A stretch of DNA of 64,000 bases. It comes from CAVQGZ01 sp942491665 (GTDB lineage: Bacteria > Actinomycetota > Actinomycetes > Jiangellales > Jiangellaceae). Positions 23,665 to 32,083 of this stretch are shown one piece after another. The first letter of the stretch is position 1, and each line of letters begins with the position of its first letter. Both the position numbers and the translations under genes were made by a program. Where the stretch lies: the NCBI GenBank assembly GCA_942491665.1, contig CALOBR010000013.1, forward strand, positions 1-64,000, read 5' to 3'. Under the pieces are notes generated by a model, which saw only the letters and a program-made list of their open reading frames with translations, searched no databases and was not told where the DNA came from.

Positions 23665-23988
23665 GTGACCTGGGTAGAAGACTGGCCGTCCCACGCGGCG
23701 TGTCGGGACTGCGATCCCGATTCGCTGTTCGTGCAGGGCGCAGCGCAGAATCGTGCCAAGTCGGTGTGTGGCGGGTGCACGGTGCGAACCGAGTGTCTCG
23801 CGGACGCCCTCGACAACCGCATCGAGTTCGGTGTCTGGGGCGGCATGACCGAGCGCGAGCGCCGGGCACTCCTACGCCGCCGCTCCGACGTCGTCTCGTG
23901 GCGGCGCGTCCTTGAGGACGCCCGTGAGGGCTTCGGCCAGGCGATTCCCCTGCAGCGCGGCACCGGCGCACCGCTCCGGGTCGAGTAG
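23665..23988 (+). CDS. WhiB-family iron-sulfur regulator, WhiB4-like by context
   Basis: A 107-residue redox-sensing transcription factor. The four cluster Cys are Cys13, Cys35, Cys38 and Cys44 (HAACRDCDPDSLF, then VCGGCTVRTEC), with an additional Cys16. The turn GVWGG (about 56-60) and the basic stretch ERRALLRRR follow, as in all Wbl proteins. Its place between a ponA2-like PBP and a pair of ArsA-like ATPases is exactly that of whiB4 (Rv3681c), which in mycobacteria controls oxidative-stress and beta-lactam responses. GTG start with GGAGG four bases upstream. The gene stands alone, with its own promoter. Confidence 0.92.
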   Translation: MTWVEDWPSHAACRDCDPDSLFVQGAAQNRAKSVCGGCTVRTECLADALDNRIEFGVWGGMTERERRALLRRRSDVVSWRRVLEDAREGFGQAIPLQRGTGAPLRVE

Positions 23989-24013
23989 CGCCGACGCAGC
24001 CTCTGGGGGGCGT

Positions 24014-25168
24014 CTAGCCCTGCTTCGCCAACGACTCCGCGACCTCGCGCAGGCCGTCGAGGTCATGGACGTCGGTGGCGAACGCCGGCACGTCGACCAC
24101 TGGCACCGACGGGTGTGCCGTGCTGAAGCGTCGGGCCAGCCGCTGCTCCCGCTCGATGACGCGCATGCGCTCGGCGTGCAGCAGCAGCGCGGCCGCGGCG
24201 AGGTCGTGCTCGGGTGACTCGGCGAGGTGGTCGGCGGCCGACACGCTCTGGGCTGCGGTCAGCGCGGGCACCTCGCTCGTGTGCACCCGGTTGAGAACCA
24301 GACCGCCCAGTGGCATCCCGTCCCCGGCGAGCCTCTCGACGAAGTACGCGGCCTCGCGCAGAGCGTCCGGCTCGGGCGCGGCGACCACGACGAAGGTCGT
24401 CTCCGGGTTCTGCAGCAGCGCGTACGTCTGCTCGGCCCGCTCACGAAAGCCGCCGAACATCGAGTCGAGCGCACCGACGAAGGTCTGGACGTCGGTGAGC
24501 AGGTCGCCGCCGAGCACCTTCGTCAGAGCTCCGGTGAACACGCCGAACCCAGCCGAGACCAGTCGGAACCCGGCGCGGCCCCCGGCGCGCGCCGGCGCGG
24601 TGAGAACCCGGATGAGACGGCCGTCCAAGAACGACCCCAGCCGGGCGGGGGCGTCGAGAAAGTCCAGCGCTGAGCGTGACGGCGGGGTGTCGACGACGAT
24701 CAGGTCCCAGGCGTTCTGGGCACGCAGCTGACCCAGCTTCTCCATGGCCATGTACTCCTGCGTGCCGGTGAACGACGTCGACAGCGCCTGGTAGAAGGGG
24801 TTGTCGAGCACGGCGGCAGCCTTCTCCGGCGTGGCGTGGGCGAGCACGACTTCGTCGAAGGTGCGCTTCATGTCCAGCATCATGGCGTCCAGCGAGCCAC
24901 CGCCGGTCTCGTCGACGCCGAGGACGGTGCGCGGGGAGTTGTCGAGCTCGTCCAGACCCATCGACTGGGCCAGTCGGCGTGCGGGATCAATGGTGAGCAC
25001 CACGGTGCGCCGTCCCCGCTCGGCTGCCCGCAGCGCCATCGCGGCGGCGGTCGTCGTCTTGCCGACCCCGCCGGAGCCGCAGCAGACGACGATGCGGGTC
25101 GCTGGGTCGTCGAGCATCGTGTCGACGTCGAAGCGTCGTTGGCGGGGCTGGGTCGACAACGGGCTCAT
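24014..25168 (-). CDS. ArsA/Get3-like ATPase, second of a pair
   Basis: A 384-residue P-loop ATPase related to anion-pump ATPases. The nucleotide loop is CCGSGGVGKTTTAAA, with Ser where the signature Lys of the deviant Walker A normally sits; DPARRLAQSMGLDEL and VVDTPPSRSALDFLDAP are the switch regions. It corresponds to Rv3680 in M. tuberculosis, where the pair has been linked to tolerance of toxic metabolites including glycerol and nitric oxide stress. The ATG overlaps the stop of the first ATPase (ATGA), so they are made together and probably form a heterodimer (inference). It converges on the whiB gene. Confidence 0.88.
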   Translation of the reverse strand: MSPLSTQPRQRRFDVDTMLDDPATRIVVCCGSGGVGKTTTAAAMALRAAERGRRTVVLTIDPARRLAQSMGLDELDNSPRTVLGVDETGGGSLDAMMLDMKRTFDEVVLAHATPEKAAAVLDNPFYQALSTSFTGTQEYMAMEKLGQLRAQNAWDLIVVDTPPSRSALDFLDAPARLGSFLDGRLIRVLTAPARAGGRAGFRLVSAGFGVFTGALTKVLGGDLLTDVQTFVGALDSMFGGFRERAEQTYALLQNPETTFVVVAAPEPDALREAAYFVERLAGDGMPLGGLVLNRVHTSEVPALTAAQSVSAADHLAESPEHDLAAAALLLHAERMRVIEREQRLARRFSTAHPSVPVVDVPAFATDVHDLDGLREVAESLAKQG

Positions 25169-26193
25169 CGCACGGACCGCCCGTCCCAGCCGCGCACACC
25201 GGTGTCTCGCAGCAGCTGCGCCAGCGTGTACAACGAGCCCAGGTCGATGCCCTCGGACAGGCGCGGAAGCGTGACGACTGGCGGCCCGATCGCCTCCAAA
25301 CGCTGAGACTGCTCCTGCTCCAGCTCCACCCGCCGAGCGTGGTCGATCACCTCGGCACCCAACCCGGCTGCCCAGGCGTCCACCAGGTCGTCGCTCATGT
25401 GTGGCAGGTCGGCGAGGTCGCCGGCGACGAGCCCCGCCCGCAGCGCTGCGGTGTCGACCGAGCCGGCCTGCGCCGCGACGAGGTCGGGCTCGGGCAGCGG
25501 CGAGGGACGCACCTGGTTCACGAAGATGGCACCGATCGGCAGCCGCGCCGCCGTGAGGTCGGCGATGCCGTCGGCGGTCTCCTGCACCGGCATCTCCTCC
25601 AGCACGGTGACCACGTGCACGGCGGTCGCCGGCGAGCGGAACAACGACATGATCGAGTCGGACTGCCGGTTGATGGGCCCGACCCGGGTGAGCTCGGTGA
25701 CCTCTTCGTTGACGTTGAGAAACTGCGTCACCCGGCCGGTGGGCGGGGCGTCCATCACAATGGCGTCGTAGGCGAAACCTCCGCCGGTGCCGCGTCGACG
25801 CGCCGCCTCGTAGGTCTTGCCGGTCATCAGCACGTCGCGAAGGCCAGGGGCGATGGTGGTGGCGAACTCCAGCGCCCCCATGCGGTCGAGCGCCTTGCCT
25901 GCCCGGCCGAGGCGGTAGTACATCTGCAGGTACTCCAGCACCGCGTCCTGCGCGTCGATGGCCAACGCGTACACGTCCCCACCGTCGGGGGCGACCGCGA
26001 GCTTGCGCTCCTCGTAGGGCAGCGGTGGGCTGTCGAAGAGGCTCGCGAACCCCTGCCGGCCCTCGACCTCCACGAGCAGCACCCGACGTCCGCCCGCGGC
26101 CAGCGCCAAGGCCAGCGCGGCCGAGACGGTGGTCTTGCCGGTGCCACCCTTGCCCGTCACGATGTGCAGGCGCACCCGCTCCCAGTCGACCAT
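25165..26193 (-). CDS. ArsA/Get3-like ATPase, first of a pair
   Basis: 342 residues beginning MVDWERVRLHIVTGKGGTGK; the deviant Walker A KGGTGKTT is intact here, unlike in its partner. MDAPPTGRVTQFLNV is the switch II region. It matches Rv3679. A hydrophobic-client groove typical of Get3 cannot be judged from sequence alone, and the CxxC zinc motif of Get3 is not seen. The gene is divergent from a DUF4177 gene, with a 70-base shared upstream region. TACCCT sits nine bases before the ATG, so the leader would be very short. Confidence 0.88.
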   Translation of the reverse strand: MVDWERVRLHIVTGKGGTGKTTVSAALALALAAGGRRVLLVEVEGRQGFASLFDSPPLPYEERKLAVAPDGGDVYALAIDAQDAVLEYLQMYYRLGRAGKALDRMGALEFATTIAPGLRDVLMTGKTYEAARRRGTGGGFAYDAIVMDAPPTGRVTQFLNVNEEVTELTRVGPINRQSDSIMSLFRSPATAVHVVTVLEEMPVQETADGIADLTAARLPIGAIFVNQVRPSPLPEPDLVAAQAGSVDTAALRAGLVAGDLADLPHMSDDLVDAWAAGLGAEVIDHARRVELEQEQSQRLEAIGPPVVTLPRLSEGIDLGSLYTLAQLLRDTGVRGWDGRSVR

Positions 26194-26249
26194 GATCAGA
26201 CCAGGGTAGTAAGGGATGCGTCGTCGCGCTGGTCGCAGGTGCGCAGCAC

Positions 26250-26255
26250 TACTGT
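26250..26255 (+). promoter_or_regulatory. -10 element of the DUF4177 gene, leaderless type
   Basis: TACTGT is followed by eight bases and the ATG at 26264. A very short or absent leader is implied. Confidence 0.4.
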
Positions 26256-26263
26256 GCGGAGTC

Positions 26264-26422
26264 ATGCAGCGCTGGGAGTACGCCACCGTCCCGCTTCTCG
26301 TCCACGCGACGAAGCAGATTCTGGACAACTGGGGAACCGACGGGTGGGAGCTCGTTGCCGTCGTGCCCGGTCCGACCCCGGAGAACCTCGTGGCCTACCT
26401 CAAGCGTCCGCTGGCGGGCTGA
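26264..26422 (+). CDS. DUF4177 small protein
   Basis: 52 residues, MQRWEYATVPLLVHATKQIL, with the family's central WGTDGWELVAVVPG and end LVAYLKRPLAG. DUF4177 proteins have no assigned function. It is the first gene of a cluster continuing with RidA, NUDIX and metallo-hydrolase genes, the next starting three bases after its stop. Confidence 0.85.
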   Translation: MQRWEYATVPLLVHATKQILDNWGTDGWELVAVVPGPTPENLVAYLKRPLAG

Positions 26423-26425
26423 GAC

Positions 26426-26911
26426 GTGAGCGAGGTCAAGGCCCGGCTGGCCGAGCTCGGGATCAAGCTGCCCCCAGTGACGCCACCGCTGGCGGGCTAC
26501 GTCCCCGCGGTGCGCTCCGAGTCGCTCGTGTTCACCGCCGGGCAGCTTCCGATGCGGGACGGGGCGCTGATGGCGACCGGCATCGTCGACGTCGACGTCG
26601 ACGTCGACACGGCAGCGGCGTGCGCTCGGCAGTGCGCGCTGAACGCCCTCGCCGCGGTCAACGCCCTGGTCGACCTCGATTCCGTGGTGCGCATCGTCAA
26701 GGTCGTCGGGTTCGTGGCCGCTGCCCCCTCTTTCACTGATCACCCCTCGGTCGTCAACGGTGCGAGCACGGTTCTGGGCGAGGTCATGGGTGACGCGGGC
26801 GTGCACGCGCGCAGCGCCGTCGGGGTCGCGAGCCTGCCGCTCGGCGCGCCGGTCGAGGTCGAGCTCATCGTGCGGATCGACGAGGCCGTCGCCGAGGCTG
26901 CGACGGGCTGA
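26426..26911 (+). CDS. RidA family protein
   Basis: RidA enzymes hydrolyse reactive enamine/imine intermediates from amino-acid metabolism. The 161-residue sequence has LVFTAGQLPMRDGALMATG, ALNALAAVNALVD, VKVVGFVAAAPSFTDHPSVVNGAS and the C-terminal VGVASLPLGAPVEVELIV. The catalytic Arg of classical RidA, usually in an RxxVxVxxLP context, is replaced: HARSAVGVASLPLG retains Arg followed by SAVGVASLP, so activity is plausible. A tandem gtcgac repeat lies within the gene. The start is GTG, three bases after the preceding gene. Confidence 0.88.
   Translation: MSEVKARLAELGIKLPPVTPPLAGYVPAVRSESLVFTAGQLPMRDGALMATGIVDVDVDVDTAAACARQCALNALAAVNALVDLDSVVRIVKVVGFVAAAPSFTDHPSVVNGASTVLGEVMGDAGVHARSAVGVASLPLGAPVEVELIVRIDEAVAEAATG
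26585..26608 (+). repeat. Four tandem copies of gtcgac
   Basis: A 24-base run of the palindromic hexamer gtcgac inside the RidA gene, coding for alternating Val and Asp. Copy-number change would keep the reading frame. Confidence 0.85.
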
Positions 26912-26919
26912 GGGCCGTC

Positions 26920-27780
26920 GTGCGCATCGTCCTTCCACCGTCGGTCGCGCAGCGGGCCACGGCGGTCGCGGCCGGGACGCAGGAGGCAGTGCCCATCGGG
27001 CCGGCAGCCACGGTCGTGCTGGTGCGCCCCGCCGACGCCGACATCGAGGTGTACCTGCAGCGCCGGCACACGGGCTTGGCGTTCGCCGGGGGCATGTTCG
27101 CCTTTCCCGGAGGTCGGGTCGACCCGGCGGATGCGACCGTCCCCGACAGCGCCTGGTTCGGACCCGGATCGCAAGCCTGGGCGCAGCGCTTCGACGCCGA
27201 CCCGCAGGCGGCCCGTTCGCACGTCGTCGCGGTAGTACGTGAGCTCTTCGAGGAGACCGGCGTGCTGCTGGCCGTTTCCGCCGACGGCTCGGGCGCGCCC
27301 CAGGCGGCGTCCGCGTCGCCCTGGCCCGATGAGACCGATCGGCAGGCGGTCAGCGACGGCCGGCCGCTGGCGGCGATGCTGGCCGAGTACGAGCTCGCCA
27401 TCGACTCGGGGTCGCTGGTCGCCTGGTCGCGCTGGGTCACCCCACGCTTCGAGCGGCGACGCTTCGACGCCTGGTTCTTCGTCGCGGCGCTCCCCGCCGG
27501 CCAGCAGCCCCGCGTAGCCACGGGCGAGTCGCACTCCGAGCGCTGGGTGCGACCCGCCGACGGGCTCGACGAGATGAAGGCCGGGCAGCTGGCCATGCTC
27601 CCGCCGACCTGGTGGACCCTGTCCGAGCTGACGGGTGTTCACGACGTCGCCGACGTGCACCGGGCCGCCCCGCCGATGGTTCGGCACACCGTGGGCTGGG
27701 CGCGCGAGGGCGACGACGCCGTGATGGTGCTGCCCGGCGATCCCCGCTACCCCGGCGACGACCCGAAGGAGGGCACATGA
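26920..27780 (+). CDS. NUDIX hydrolase, long NUDT19-like form
   Basis: 286 residues. The NUDIX box is split by an insert, as in the NUDT19/RP2 group: FPGGRVDPAD, then VRELFEETGVLLA about 45 residues later, with the metal-binding REXXEE Glu residues intact. The substrate is unknown; CoA esters are a possibility for this group. GTG start eight bases after the RidA stop, and its stop overlaps the next gene by four bases, so it belongs to the same operon. Confidence 0.85.
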   Translation: MRIVLPPSVAQRATAVAAGTQEAVPIGPAATVVLVRPADADIEVYLQRRHTGLAFAGGMFAFPGGRVDPADATVPDSAWFGPGSQAWAQRFDADPQAARSHVVAVVRELFEETGVLLAVSADGSGAPQAASASPWPDETDRQAVSDGRPLAAMLAEYELAIDSGSLVAWSRWVTPRFERRRFDAWFFVAALPAGQQPRVATGESHSERWVRPADGLDEMKAGQLAMLPPTWWTLSELTGVHDVADVHRAAPPMVRHTVGWAREGDDAVMVLPGDPRYPGDDPKEGT

Positions 27781-28649
27781 CCCTGCCCCCGGTGGTGCCG
27801 GGCTCCGCCGACGGCCCATGGCGCGGCGGACGGCTCAGCGAGCGGGTCGACTGCGTGCTGGCGCCCAACCCCGGGCCGATGACGCTGGACGGGACCAACA
27901 CGTACCTGCTGAGCGAGCCCGGGTCGTCGCACGCGGTCGTCGTCGACCCCGGTCCCGACGACGCCAGGCACCTTGACGCGGTCGTCGCTGCCCTGTCATC
28001 CAGCGGTCGGCGCGCGGCGCTCGTTCTGCTCACCCACGGGCACGCCGACCACTCTGCGGGTGCGGCCGAGCTCGCGCGGCGGCTGCGCTGCCCCGTACGC
28101 GCGGTCGACCCGGCGCACCGCACCGGGCCGGACGGGCTCGCAGACACCGACCAGGTCGTCCTCGACGGCCTGCACATCGAGGTGGTCGCGACCCCCGGGC
28201 ACACGGGCGACTCCGTCAGCCTCGTCCTCCCGCAGGAGCAGTCGGTGCTGACGGGCGACACCGTTCTCGGTCGCGGGACGACCGTTGTGGCCCACCCGGA
28301 CGGTCGGCTGGCCGACTACCTATCCTCGCTGGACCGGCTCCAACGCCTGGCCGAACGCACCCCCGAGCTGACGCTGCTGCCTGGGCACGGCCCGGCCGGT
28401 GCCCAGGTGAGCGCCGTCATCGCGCTCTACCAGGCGCACCGGGCGGCGCGGCTCGACCAGGTGGTGTCCGCGGTGGGCGACGGTGCCGCCGACGTCGAGG
28501 CCATCGTGGCGACCGTCTACGCCGAGGTCGACCGCACCCTGTGGCCCGCGGCGCGCCTGTCGGTGCAGGCGCAGCGCGACCACCTCGTCGACGTCGGGCG
28601 CCTGCGCGTGGTGGAGGGGTCGCTGCAGGTCAGCGGGCGCGACGCCTGA
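27777..28649 (+). CDS. Metallo-beta-lactamase-fold hydrolase, LACTB2-like
   Basis: 290 residues with the dimetal signature THGHADHSAG, the downstream ligands in TPGHTGDS and LTGDTVLG, and HGP near residue 203. NPGPMTLDGTNTYLL at the start is typical of the LACTB2/Rv3677c group, whose human member is an endoribonuclease; the bacterial substrate is unknown. A C-terminal winged-helix-like segment (AVGDGAADVEAIVATVYAEV) follows. Shares ATGA with the NUDIX gene. Its end overlaps the convergent crp gene by 20 bases. Confidence 0.87.
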   Translation: MTLPPVVPGSADGPWRGGRLSERVDCVLAPNPGPMTLDGTNTYLLSEPGSSHAVVVDPGPDDARHLDAVVAALSSSGRRAALVLLTHGHADHSAGAAELARRLRCPVRAVDPAHRTGPDGLADTDQVVLDGLHIEVVATPGHTGDSVSLVLPQEQSVLTGDTVLGRGTTVVAHPDGRLADYLSSLDRLQRLAERTPELTLLPGHGPAGAQVSAVIALYQAHRAARLDQVVSAVGDGAADVEAIVATVYAEVDRTLWPAARLSVQAQRDHLVDVGRLRVVEGSLQVSGRDA

Positions 28650-29316
28650 GGCGCTCGACATCGAGCAGCACGACCGAGCGCTGCTCCAGCCTGATCCAGC
28701 CGCGTCCGGAGAAGTCGGCCAGCGCCTTGTTCACCGTCTCGCGCGACGCGCCGACGAGCTGTGCCAGCTCTTCTTGAGTGAGGTCGTGGGCGACCCTGAT
28801 GCCACCCTCAGCGGGGGCACCAAACCGACGCGAGAGCTCGAGCAGCGACTTGGCCACTCGCCCGGGGACGTCGGAGAAGACCAGGTCGGCGACGATGTCG
28901 TTGGCGCGGCGCAGCCGACCGGCCAGCTGGGCGAGCAGCCCGCGCGCGACGTCGGGTCGGCCGTCCAGCCACGCGAGCAGACGGTCTTGGCTCAGCTCGA
29001 GCAGCACGGTGTCGGTAACGGCGGTGACCGTGGCCGAGCGCGGGCCGGGGTCGAACAGCGACAGCTCACCGAACATCTGGCCCGGGCCCAAGATGGCCAG
29101 CAGGTTCTCGCGTCCGTCGGCGGCGTGGCGACCGAGCTTCACCTTGCCCTCGATCACGACGTACACGCGGTCACCGGAGTCGCCCTCGTGGAACAGCACC
29201 TCCCCGCGAGGCAGGTGAGTCTCGTCCATCGAGTCGACCAGCGCGCGCGTGTCTTCTGGGCCCAGCCCGGAGAACAACGGTGCCTGCTGGACGACAGCGT
29301 CCAAGCCTCGGTCCAC
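28630..29316 (-). CDS. crp: Crp/Fnr-family cAMP receptor protein
   Basis: 228-residue global regulator. The cyclic-nucleotide domain has LPRGEVLFHEGDSGDRVYVV and the phosphate-binding loop FGELSLFDPGPRSATV; the helix-turn-helix is LTQEELAQLVGASRETVNKAL. The sequence follows M. tuberculosis Crp (Rv3676) closely along the whole length, so cAMP binding and a TGTGA-N6-TCACA target are expected. GTG at 29316 is chosen because GGAGGGA lies six bases upstream. It is divergent from nth, and a Crp-like box lies between them. Confidence 0.94.
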   Translation of the reverse strand: MDRGLDAVVQQAPLFSGLGPEDTRALVDSMDETHLPRGEVLFHEGDSGDRVYVVIEGKVKLGRHAADGRENLLAILGPGQMFGELSLFDPGPRSATVTAVTDTVLLELSQDRLLAWLDGRPDVARGLLAQLAGRLRRANDIVADLVFSDVPGRVAKSLLELSRRFGAPAEGGIRVAHDLTQEELAQLVGASRETVNKALADFSGRGWIRLEQRSVVLLDVERLRRRAR

Positions 29317-29364
29317 GATGAGTCCCTCCACGTGCTTCGCCCAGCGCGATGATGGAACGACCAT

Positions 29365-29380
29365 TGTGGCGCATTGCACA
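29365..29380. promoter_or_regulatory. Candidate Crp binding site between crp and nth
   Basis: TGTGGCGCATTGCACA keeps the TGTG and CACA half-sites with the correct spacing for TGTGA-N6-TCACA. Its centre is about 36 bases upstream of the predicted nth transcript start and about 56 bases upstream of the crp start codon, so it could repress nth and autoregulate crp. Confidence 0.5.
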
Positions 29381-29395
29381 GTCGGAGGACGAACG

Positions 29396-29401
29396 TAGGC
29401 T
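29396..29401 (+). promoter_or_regulatory. -10 element of nth, leaderless type
   Basis: TAGGCT is followed by seven bases and the GTG at 29409. It decides the start: the upstream ATGs near 29350 would place the Crp box and this hexamer inside the coding region. Confidence 0.45.
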
Positions 29402-29408
29402 GCCCGTC

Positions 29409-30119
29409 GTGCCGATGAGACCGGGGGAGAGCGAGCTGGCCCGCACCCGCCGTGCCCGGCGGATCGTGCGGGAGCTGGCGCTCACCTACCCGGACGTTCG
29501 GTGCGAGCTCGACTTCGCCTCGCCCTTCGAGCTGCTGGTGGCAACCGTGCTCTCGGCGCAGACGACCGACCGCCGGGTGAACCAGGTGACTCCGGTGCTG
29601 TTCGGCCGCTACCCCGACCCGGCTGCCCTGGCCGGGGCCGACGTGGCCGACGTCGAGCAGGTCATCGCCTCCACCGGCTTCTTCCGGGTCAAGGCACGCA
29701 CAGTCGTCGAGATGTCGGCTGCGCTGGTCGACCGGTTCGGCGGTGAGGTTCCGCGCCGCTTGCCCGACTTGGTCACGCTGCCGGGTGTGGGCCGCAAGAC
29801 TGCGAACGTGGTTCTCGGTGAGGCGTTCGGAGTGCCGGGCATCACCGTCGACACGCACGTGACGCGCCTGGCCGGGCGCCTGGGACTCAGCGCGAGCACC
29901 GACCCGGTGGCGATCGAGCGCGACCTCGGGGCCCTGCTGGCCCGCAAGGACTGGACACCGGCCTCCCAGCTGCTGATCTGGCACGGACGACGCCGGTGCC
30001 ACGCCCGCCGGCCGGCGTGCGGGGCGTGCCCGTTGGCGCGGCAGTGCCCGGCCTACGGCGAGGGCCCGACCGATCCCGAGGTGGCTGCCGGGCTCGTCGC
30101 TGCGGCGGGGCGAGCATGA
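29409..30119 (+). CDS. nth: Endonuclease III
   Basis: Bifunctional DNA glycosylase/AP lyase for oxidised pyrimidines. LPGVGRKTANVVLGEAFG holds the helix-hairpin-helix and catalytic Lys; VDTHV supplies the catalytic Asp. The [4Fe-4S] site is Cys-X6-Cys-X2-Cys-X5-Cys in CHARRPACGACPLARQC. 236 residues from the chosen GTG. Overlaps the following NUDIX gene by ATGA. Confidence 0.95.
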   Translation: MPMRPGESELARTRRARRIVRELALTYPDVRCELDFASPFELLVATVLSAQTTDRRVNQVTPVLFGRYPDPAALAGADVADVEQVIASTGFFRVKARTVVEMSAALVDRFGGEVPRRLPDLVTLPGVGRKTANVVLGEAFGVPGITVDTHVTRLAGRLGLSASTDPVAIERDLGALLARKDWTPASQLLIWHGRRRCHARRPACGACPLARQCPAYGEGPTDPEVAAGLVAAAGRA

Positions 30120-30817
30120 CGAGCGTGCCGCAGTGGCTGATGCCGATGGTCGACGTGGTCGCTCGGGTCACGCCGGACGACCTCTCCCGGTTCCAGCCGC
30201 CCTCGGGCGGGTGGCGCCAGGGCGCGGTGCTGATGCTGTTCGGCGAGTCCGAGCGCACGCCGGACGTCTTGATCATCGAGCGGGCGCACGACATGCGCAG
30301 CCACGCCGGCCAGCCCGCGTTTCCCGGCGGCGCCGTCGATCCGGGCGATGACGGCCCGGTCGCGGCGGCGCTGCGCGAGGCCAGCGAGGAGACCGGGCTC
30401 GACCCTTCCGGGGTGGACGTGCTGGCGAGCCTGCCCCCGCTGTGGCTGCCGCCGTCCGGGTTCGAGGTCACGCCGGTGCTCGCCTGGTGGCGTGAGCCCA
30501 CGCCGGTCAGCGTCCGCGACCCGCGCGAGGTGGCATCGGTGCACCGGGTGTCGTTGGCTGAGCTGGTCGACCCGGGCAACCGGCTCATGGTTCGCCACCC
30601 CAGCGGGTACACCGGCCCGGCGTTCACGGTGCGCGGGCTGCTCGTATGGGGGTTCACGGGCGGGCTTCTCTCGCGGCTGTTCGCCTTGGCCGGCTGGGAG
30701 CAGCCGTGGGACCACGAACGGGTCGAAGACCTGCCCGAGCGGGTGTTGCGGCAGGCGCTGCGCAGCGAGGCCCATCCCGGGTTCGTCGTGGGCTCGGCCG
30801 GGGGGGAGGAAGGCTGA
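30116..30817 (+). CDS. CoA pyrophosphohydrolase-like NUDIX protein
   Basis: 233 residues. The canonical NUDIX box GAVDPGDDGPVAAALREASEETGL is preceded by IERAHDMRSHAGQPAFPGG, the extra motif of CoA-cleaving NUDIX enzymes (UPF0035 type). It would hydrolyse CoA or its oxidised forms. Its place between nth and the marP-like protease matches Rv3672c. Starts within the nth stop codon (ATGA) and ends two bases before the protease GTG. Confidence 0.9.
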   Translation: MTSVPQWLMPMVDVVARVTPDDLSRFQPPSGGWRQGAVLMLFGESERTPDVLIIERAHDMRSHAGQPAFPGGAVDPGDDGPVAAALREASEETGLDPSGVDVLASLPPLWLPPSGFEVTPVLAWWREPTPVSVRDPREVASVHRVSLAELVDPGNRLMVRHPSGYTGPAFTVRGLLVWGFTGGLLSRLFALAGWEQPWDHERVEDLPERVLRQALRSEAHPGFVVGSAGGEEG

Positions 30818-30819
30818 CC

Positions 30820-32043
30820 GTGGAGGGCATTCGCGAGTTCATCGCCACGCTGGGCCTGCTGGACTGGATACTCATCGCCCTGGTGCTGGCGTTCGCCGTC
30901 ATCGGCTGGGTGCAGGGATTCGTCGTCGGGCTGCTCTCGCTGGCAGGGCTGCTCGGCGGTGCCGCGCTGGGACTGATCTTCGTCCCCGACCTGCTGTCGA
31001 GCCTCGAGCCGGGCCTGGGGACGGCGATCCTGGCGATCCTGCTGGTCGTGCTCGCCGCGGCCATCGGCCAGTGGGCGCTGTCGTGGGTCGGTGAGACGGT
31101 GCGCGAGAAGCTGGGTGGAGGTGACTCCGCGCGGCGGGTCGACGGACTCGCCGGCTCGCTGCTGGGCATGGCCGGCGTGCTGCTGGTCGCGTGGCTGATC
31201 GGCACGGCGGTCGCGTCCGCGGCCGTCCCGTGGCTGTCAGCGGCCGCGCGAGACTCCACCGTGCTCGCAGGCGTGGACTCCGTCGTGCCCTTCAGCCCGG
31301 ACCGGCTGCGTGACCCGCTGCGCGACGTCGTCACCGCCGGCGGCTTTCCGGAGGTCGTCGCGCCGTTCGTCGAAGAGGTAGTCGTCGAGGTCGACGAACC
31401 CGAGCCTGGCAGCGGCCGCAACGCCGAGGTGCGCCAAGCCCTGGGCGGGGTCGTCAAGGTGGTCGGGCGCGCCGAGTCGTGCTCGTCCCAGCTCGAGGGC
31501 AGCGGGGCCGTCGTCCGCCCCGGCCGGGTGCTGACGAACGCCCACGTCGTCGCCGGCACATCGAGCCTCGTGGTTGCGCCGCAGGGGGGCGAACCGGTAC
31601 GGGCGACGGTCGTCTACTTCGACCCCGACGCCGACGTGGCCGTGCTCGACGCGCCCGGTCTCGAGGCGTCAAACCTGGCGTTCGCCGCCGAGTCGGCGGC
31701 GCAGGGTGACCCCGCCGTGGTCGCCGGGCACCCGAACGGAGGCGGGTTGAGCACGGCGAGCGCTCGCGTTCGCTCCACGAACGAGCTGCTGGGCCTCGAC
31801 ATCTACGGCCGCGACGAGGTGCTGCGCGAGGTGGTCGCGTTTCGCGGCGAGGTGCAGCCGGGCAACTCCGGCGGACCGCTGCTCTCCCCGGCCGGTGAGA
31901 TGCTCGGCCTGGTGTTCGCCACGTCCCTCACCGACCGCGAGACCGGTTACGCACTGTCATCGCAGCAGCTGGCGGCAGCCGTGGACGTGGCGGCGTCGGG
32001 TGCGACGACGCCCGTCCCGACCGGGGCCTGCACCCGGGGCTGA
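30820..32043 (+). CDS. MarP-type membrane serine protease
   Basis: 407 residues: four membrane helices (CvpA-like, about residues 15-165) followed by a periplasmic chymotrypsin-like domain. The triad is visible: His242 (TNAHVVAG), Asp272 (DADVAVLD) and Ser350 (GNSGGPL). Cys221 and Cys404 are the only Cys of the protease domain and sit where M. tuberculosis MarP (Rv3671c) forms its activating disulfide. In mycobacteria MarP cleaves the peptidoglycan hydrolase RipA and is needed for acid resistance. GTG start two bases after the NUDIX stop, so it is the last gene of the nth operon. Confidence 0.92.
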   Translation: MEGIREFIATLGLLDWILIALVLAFAVIGWVQGFVVGLLSLAGLLGGAALGLIFVPDLLSSLEPGLGTAILAILLVVLAAAIGQWALSWVGETVREKLGGGDSARRVDGLAGSLLGMAGVLLVAWLIGTAVASAAVPWLSAAARDSTVLAGVDSVVPFSPDRLRDPLRDVVTAGGFPEVVAPFVEEVVVEVDEPEPGSGRNAEVRQALGGVVKVVGRAESCSSQLEGSGAVVRPGRVLTNAHVVAGTSSLVVAPQGGEPVRATVVYFDPDADVAVLDAPGLEASNLAFAAESAAQGDPAVVAGHPNGGGLSTASARVRSTNELLGLDIYGRDEVLREVVAFRGEVQPGNSGGPLLSPAGEMLGLVFATSLTDRETGYALSSQQLAAAVDVAASGATTPVPTGACTRG

Positions 32044-32083
32044 GCAGCAGGCGTGACGACTGCCGGCCCGGTGCCTCGGTGGG

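Noticed and set aside
26585..26608. The gtcgac run as a possible CRISPR or recombination site
   Set aside because: Four contiguous hexamers without spacers inside a coding region; best seen as a small tandem repeat encoding Val-Asp.
31479..31709. Short Arg-rich frame inside the protease gene
   Set aside because: Lies over the catalytic domain of the MarP-type protease in another frame; composition only reflects GC bias.
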